Shown here: one piece after another, positions 59,992 to 64,000 of the stretch | How positions within the stretch are numbered: the stretch's first letter is position 1 | How the letters are laid out: every line of letters begins with the position of its first letter | Assembly: GCA_963816985.1 (NCBI GenBank) | Contig: CAWFMF010000004.1 | Span: 3,100,001 to 3,164,000 of the forward strand | DNA length: 64,000 nucleotides | Direction: 5' to 3' | DNA from: JAIVJM01 sp963816985 | Lineage (GTDB): Bacteria; Acidobacteriota; Blastocatellia; Pyrinomonadales; Pyrinomonadaceae | Position numbers and translations under genes: made by a program | Notes under the pieces: generated by a model | Database searches by the model: none | What the model was told of the DNA's origin: nothing | The model's input: the letters and a program-made list of their open reading frames with translations, nothing else

Positions 59992-60735
59992 ATGTCGGGA
60001 CATTCCAAGTGGCATACTATCAAGCACAAAAAAGGCGCGCTCGACGCCAAGCGCGGCAAGGTCTTTACGAAGCTCATTAAAGAGATCGCGGTGGCGGCGC
60101 GCACGGGCGGCGGCGACCCGGACGCCAACGCGCGGCTGCGCAAGGCGGTCTCGGACGCGAAGGGCGCGAACATGCCGAACGAGACCATCGCGCGCGCCAT
60201 CCGACGCGGCACGGGCGAGGAAGAGGGCGTCAACTACGAGGAGATCGTCTACGAGGGCTACGGCCCCGGCGGCGTCGCCGTGATGCTCGACGTGATGACC
60301 GACAACCGCAACCGCACGGTCGCCGAGATTCGCCACATCTTCGGCAAGAACGGCGGCAACCTCGGCACATCGGGCGCGGTCAACTGGATGTTCGAGAAGA
60401 AGGGCTACATCGTCGTCGCCAAGGAGGCGAAGCCCGAAGAGGAACTCTTCGAGATCGTCACCGACGCGGGCGCGGAAGACCTCCGCGACGACGAGGACAA
60501 CTTCGAGGTCATCACCTCGCCCGAAGACTTCGACGCCGTGCTCGAAGCCATCAAGAAGGCGGGCGTCGAGCCGCAGGTCGCCGAGGTCGAGCTGCTGCCG
60601 AAGGAGTACAAGACGCTCGAAGGGCAGGAGGCCCGGCAGATGCTCAAGCTCATGGAGGCCCTCGAAGACCACGACGACGTGCAGAAGGTCTCGGCCAACT
60701 TCGACATGAGCGAGGCCGACATGGCGGGCGCTTAA
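59992..60735 (+). CDS. yebC: YebC/PmpR-family translational/transcriptional regulator
   Basis: 247 residues, full family length. It starts MSGHSKWHTIKHKKGALDAKRGKVFTKLIKEI, followed by GGDPDANARLRKAVSDAKGANMPNETIARAIRRGTG, YEGYGPGGVAVMLDVMTDNRNRT and IRHIFGKNGGNLGTSGAVNWMFEKKG. These are near-invariant YebC/TACO1 motifs. Recent work links bacterial YebC to relief of ribosome stalling; older work describes DNA-binding regulation. A terminator follows. Confidence 0.96.
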   Translation: MSGHSKWHTIKHKKGALDAKRGKVFTKLIKEIAVAARTGGGDPDANARLRKAVSDAKGANMPNETIARAIRRGTGEEEGVNYEEIVYEGYGPGGVAVMLDVMTDNRNRTVAEIRHIFGKNGGNLGTSGAVNWMFEKKGYIVVAKEAKPEEELFEIVTDAGAEDLRDDEDNFEVITSPEDFDAVLEAIKKAGVEPQVAEVELLPKEYKTLEGQEARQMLKLMEALEDHDDVQKVSANFDMSEADMAGA

Positions 60736-61104
60736 GGGCTCGGCGGCCAGGCGACGAAAGTTTCCTTGAAGGGGAGGCCGGGCGCGGCCTCCCTATTCTT
60801 TTGCGACCCGCGCGCCGTCGAGTTCACCCCGCGCGTGCGACCGGGACGAAACGTTTCGCCCCGCATCCTCATATCCAAGCGAGGCACGATGGCGAGGGAT
60901 TTCTCCGGCGGTGTGTCGCATCGTCCCGCCCGGAAATAAGTGTTGTCGCCGGTTCCCTTCGGTGATAGATTCCCCGCCGCAGCCGTAGCCGTTACCTCCG
61001 GCGCGCCCGTGGGCCTGACCACACGAGCCTTTGTTTCAAACAAGTCCGACCCTCGGCGACTCGCCGACACACGCGACACCTCTCACAGCCTAAGGAGTCG
61101 AGCC
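60736..61104. other. Intergenic region and leader before the cytosolic S8 peptidase
   Basis: 369 bases. After the terminator at 60772-60801 nothing recognisable is seen apart from the AAGGAG ribosome-binding site at 61092-61097. An in-frame Met at 60940 precedes the chosen start but lacks a ribosome-binding site. Confidence 0.45.
60772..60801 (+). terminator. Intrinsic terminator of yebC
   Basis: GGGAGGCCG (60772-60780) and CGGCCTCCC (60785-60793) with a 4-base loop, followed by a T-rich tail. Confidence 0.8.
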
Positions 61105-63180
61105 GTGCCCAAGACAGACCGGAAGCCGCAACTGGGCGAGCACTTCCGCAAGTTCCAACCTAAGCTCCGCATGATCGCCAACTGTAGCGCGAAGGTGAAC
61201 GCCGTGAGGGCGGAGCAGTGCGCCTCCATCATCGTGGAGAAGCGGAAGTACGTCGAGGACGTGCCGCTCTGCCGGGGCGACGACGCCGTGCCCGTCAAGC
61301 GTTCGAAGATGCCCCGCTCCGCCAAGCGCGGGAAGCTCCAGGGAATCTCCAACGACGTCATCGCCAACGTCTTCATCGAGACGCACGACGCCAGCGACCG
61401 GGGGGGCCGGTTCGCCGGGGAGCGCGCGCGCAAGTCGAACCTCGTCTCGGCGCGGATGTCTTTGCGGAAGCTGAAGGAGATATCCTCCGACCCCAACGTC
61501 GCGCACATCGTGTTGGGCGAGCCGCTCGCCACCCCGGTGCCTGAAGTCTCGGACACCAAGCCCGGCCCGCCCGACCCCACGCTCCGCAGGTTCGCCACGG
61601 CCCACAAGAGCAAGCACGACGGCGGTAAGGGCGTGCTCGTCGGCATCATTGACGTTCAGGGCTTCGACTTCTCCCACCGCGACTTCCTCGACGAGAAGGG
61701 CAAGACGAGGTTCGTCCGCATCTGGGATCAGGGCGCGGCGAAGGACTTCTCGCGACCGAGCCCGGAGACGACCGGCCAGTTCAACTACGGGGCGGAGTTC
61801 AAGCAGGAGGACCTCAACGCGGCGCTCGCCGCCTCGCCCGGTCTCAAAATCCCGGCCTACGAGTTGGAGCCGCAGTCGCAGATGGTCGAGGGCTCGCACG
61901 GCACGCACGTGGCGAGCATCGCCGCCGGGAACCGAGGCATCTGCCCGCGCGCCGAGATCGCCGCCGTCCTCATCTCGCTGCCGCTCCGCGACCAAGACCG
62001 CCGCGAGTCTTTCTACGACTCGACGCGCATCGCCGACGCCGTGGACTACCTCATCGAGGTCGCGCGCAAGCGCAAGCTCCGGCTCTCGCTCAACGTGAGC
62101 CTCGGCACCAACGGGCACGCGCACGACGGTTCGAGCGCCATCTCGCGGTGGATAGACTCGGCGATGTCTGTGCCCGGCAGGTGCATCTCGGTGGCGGCGG
62201 GCAACGCCGGGCAGGAGGCGGCGGCCTTCGAGGGCGACAGCGGCTTCGTCATGGGCCGCATCCACACGAGCGGCTCGATTCCGGCGCGCGGGCTGGTCAA
62301 GGACATCGAGTGGGTCGTCGTCGGCAACGGGCTCATGGACCTCTCGGAGAACGAACTGGAAATCTGGTACAGCCCGCAAGACCGCTTCTCCGTCTCGGTG
62401 CGCCCGCCCGGAGGCGACCGCTTCATCGGCCCCATCGAGCCGCGCCAGTTCATCGAGAACCGGCAGCTCAAGGACGGCAGCTTCCTCAGCGTCTACAGCG
62501 AGCTTTACCACCCGTCGAACGGCGCGAACTACATCTCGGTCTACCTCACGCCGATGCTCTCGGACAAGGGCGTGGTCGGCATCCCGGCGGGCCGCTGGAT
62601 GGTGCGGCTGCACGGGCACGAGGTGCGCGACGGTCGCTACCACGGCTGGATCGAGCGCGACGACCCGCGCAAGCTCGGTCGCGTCGGCGACCGCGACGCG
62701 TGGCGCTTCCCGTCGTTCTTCTCCGAGTCTTCGAACGTGGACGACTCTTCGGTCAGCTCGCTGGCCTGCGGGCGGCGCGTCATCTCGGTCGCCAACCTCG
62801 ACCACGCGGCGGAGCGCGTCAACATCACGAGCAGTCAGGGGCCGACGCGCGACAACCGCTTCAAGCCGGACATCGCCGCGCCGGGCACGAACATCGTCGC
62901 CGCGAAGGGCTTCGCCGCGAAGGGCGACGATTGGGTTTCGATGACGGGGACGAGCATGGCGAGCCCGTTCGTCTGCGGCGTCGCGGGCCTCATGCTCGCC
63001 GCCAACCCGAAGCTCACGGCGGCGCAGATCGAGGGCATCATCGTCCGCACCGCGCGCCCGCTGCCCGGCGACAGCTTCAAGTGGGCCAACGGCGCGGGGT
63101 TCGGCAGGATTGACCCGGACGCGTGCGTCGCCGAGGCGGTGGCGGTAATGACCGAGAAGGAGGATAAGACCAGACAATGA
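61105..63180 (+). CDS. S8 subtilisin-like peptidase without export signal
   Basis: 691 residues from GTG 61105, with AAGGAG seven bases upstream. No signal peptide; the first ~150 residues are a charged region ending in an inhibitor-like fold (ISNDVIANVFIETHDAS...RMSLRKLKEISSDPNVAHIVLGEPL). Catalytic motifs: Asp in VLVGIIDVQGFDFSHRDF (one residue off the common D-T/S-G, as D-V-Q-G), His in SHGTHVASIAAG, oxyanion region in SVAAGNAGQEAA and Ser in MTGTSMASPFVCG. A beta-rich insertion (~400-560) lies between His and Ser. Its stop overlaps the start of the MBL gene (ATGA), so the two proteins are made together, probably as a cytosolic peptidase-nuclease or effector pair. Confidence 0.88.
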   Translation: MPKTDRKPQLGEHFRKFQPKLRMIANCSAKVNAVRAEQCASIIVEKRKYVEDVPLCRGDDAVPVKRSKMPRSAKRGKLQGISNDVIANVFIETHDASDRGGRFAGERARKSNLVSARMSLRKLKEISSDPNVAHIVLGEPLATPVPEVSDTKPGPPDPTLRRFATAHKSKHDGGKGVLVGIIDVQGFDFSHRDFLDEKGKTRFVRIWDQGAAKDFSRPSPETTGQFNYGAEFKQEDLNAALAASPGLKIPAYELEPQSQMVEGSHGTHVASIAAGNRGICPRAEIAAVLISLPLRDQDRRESFYDSTRIADAVDYLIEVARKRKLRLSLNVSLGTNGHAHDGSSAISRWIDSAMSVPGRCISVAAGNAGQEAAAFEGDSGFVMGRIHTSGSIPARGLVKDIEWVVVGNGLMDLSENELEIWYSPQDRFSVSVRPPGGDRFIGPIEPRQFIENRQLKDGSFLSVYSELYHPSNGANYISVYLTPMLSDKGVVGIPAGRWMVRLHGHEVRDGRYHGWIERDDPRKLGRVGDRDAWRFPSFFSESSNVDDSSVSSLACGRRVISVANLDHAAERVNITSSQGPTRDNRFKPDIAAPGTNIVAAKGFAAKGDDWVSMTGTSMASPFVCGVAGLMLAANPKLTAAQIEGIIVRTARPLPGDSFKWANGAGFGRIDPDACVAEAVAVMTEKEDKTRQ

Positions 63181-64000
63181 AGCTCACAGTCTTTCAATCC
63201 GACAAGGGCGACTGCCTGCTGCTGCGCGGCGCGGACGACCGCCTGATGCTCGTTGACGGCGGGATGCGCGGCTCCTACGACAAGCACGTCGCGCCCGCGC
63301 TCGGCGAGCTGCAAGAGGCGGGCGAGCATCTCGACGTGATCTACGTCTCGCACATTGACCAGGACCACATCGGCGGCGTCCTCAAGCTCATGGACGACGA
63401 GTTCAAGTGGCGCGTCAGCGACTTCAACAAGACCGTCAAGAACAAGACGCCGAAGCCGCCGCCGGGCAAGCGACCGCCCGTCGTGAAGGCCATCTGGCAC
63501 AACGCCTTCACCGATCAGGTCAAAAAGAACGCGGGCGAGATTGAGACGATGCTCGCGGCCTCCGCCGCCGTCCTCTCCGGCTCGGACAACGAGCTGGTGA
63601 GGGCGCTCGCGGGCGAGCAGGGCGATCTGGCGACGAGCGTCGCCGAGGCCATCAGGCTGACGCGGCGCGTCAGCCCCGCGCAGCTCGGCATCAAGCTCAA
63701 CCCGCCCGCCAAGGGGAAGCTCATGATGGTGCGCGCGAAAGGCGCGAAGCCCTTCAGCCTCGGCGGCATGAAAATCAGCATCATCGGCCCCTTCCGCCAA
63801 GAGCTGATTGACTTGCGCGACGAGTGGAACGCATGGCTGGAGAACAAGAAGACACAGATGCAACTGAAAGAACTCCAGCGGCAGGGCGACGAGGACGACT
63901 CGATGTTCAGCACGCGCGAGATCGGACAGATCATCGGGCCGAAGGTGCGGCAGGCCGAGGCGTTGAGCAGCTCCTTAGACCTCGCCAACGCGAACAAGGA
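63177..64000 (+). CDS. MBL-fold metallo-hydrolase, partial at window end
   Basis: Open from ATG 63177 to the window edge (~274 residues visible). It starts MKLTVFQSDKGDCLLLR and LMLVDGGM, the beta-strand pair of the metallo-beta-lactamase fold, and carries the metal motif as SHIDQDHIGG (HxDxDH). The N-terminal form resembles the ComEC/Rec2-like branch. From ~90 on there is a Lys/Pro-rich insertion and long charged helices (ENKKTQMQLKELQRQGDEDD), so the rest of the catalytic domain may lie beyond the edge. It overlaps the S8 peptidase by four bases. Confidence 0.85.
   Translation, partial: MKLTVFQSDKGDCLLLRGADDRLMLVDGGMRGSYDKHVAPALGELQEAGEHLDVIYVSHIDQDHIGGVLKLMDDEFKWRVSDFNKTVKNKTPKPPPGKRPPVVKAIWHNAFTDQVKKNAGEIETMLAASAAVLSGSDNELVRALAGEQGDLATSVAEAIRLTRRVSPAQLGIKLNPPAKGKLMMVRAKGAKPFSLGGMKISIIGPFRQELIDLRDEWNAWLENKKTQMQLKELQRQGDEDDSMFSTREIGQIIGPKVRQAEALSSSLDLANANK

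Noticed and set aside
61090..63177. 695-codon minus-strand frame opposite the second S8 peptidase
   Set aside because: An antisense shadow; the S8 catalytic triad is on the + strand.

Overview
This is a GC-rich bacterial chromosome segment with genes packed on both strands. Several gene types point, by inference, to Acidobacteriota, probably the Blastocatellia/Pyrinomonadaceae side: a B12-dependent ribonucleotide reductase, DUF4388-DnaJ and MG2 proteins, a TPR-type sigma-54 activator, glycine-zipper and BON proteins, a secreted hexapeptide-repeat subtilase, and intergenic repeats built from 7-bp words. No phage, plasmid backbone, rRNA or CRISPR array was seen. There is one tRNA (Leu, CAG) and one short IS5-type insertion sequence.

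Layout. 1-5.6 kb: the end of a DUF4214-type protein, a secreted S8 protease with a long GILMSD/GIILTD tail, a 21-bp repeat array, and a lower-GC pair of an XRE regulator and a DUF3800 protein. 5.7-9.3 kb: a small membrane ORF and a TPR/AAA+ sigma-54 regulator split by a frameshift. 9.7-14.1 kb: two near-duplicate APC/KimA-like permeases with a c-di-AMP (ydaO-type) riboswitch and terminator between them, which suggests potassium homeostasis. 14.3-19.4 kb: a zinc-ribbon protein, purD, pspA with a membrane partner, and hslO. 19.6-24.4 kb: nrdJ with a strong promoter and a long leader, the IS element, and a Crp/Fnr regulator. 24.7-34.3 kb: a giant alpha-2-macroglobulin, a DUF433/DUF5615 toxin-antitoxin pair, an M20 peptidase, a GNAT and a YaeQ-like protein. 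34.3-46.4 kb: signalling genes, namely a soluble chemoreceptor-like protein fused to a solute-binding domain, a histidine kinase, a DUF4388-DnaJ-TPR protein, an HD-GYP protein, a methylase-like protein, a SpoIIE phosphatase and a histone-deacetylase-like enzyme.

46.8-56.9 kb: two surface/stress proteins, then a DprE1-like oxidase, a DprE2-like reductase, a GT-C-like glycosyltransferase and a UbiA-family transferase. Together these look like a polyprenyl-phosphate-arabinose pathway. ligA follows. 57-64 kb: tRNA-Leu, a secreted Arg/Asn/Tyr-rich protein, yggS-yggT-yggU, yebC, and a translationally coupled pair of an intracellular S8 peptidase and an MBL-fold protein that runs off the window.

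Two general properties stand out. First, many intergenic gaps carry arrays of 7-bp words arranged as facing arms; the word differs between loci and some arrays run into stop codons. Second, four genes (sigma-54 regulator, SpoIIE phosphatase, UbiA, ligA), plus the S8 protease tail, carry small frame-breaking indels. ligA is normally essential, so at least some of these are likely sequence errors. All identifications come from reading motifs; no database search was run.
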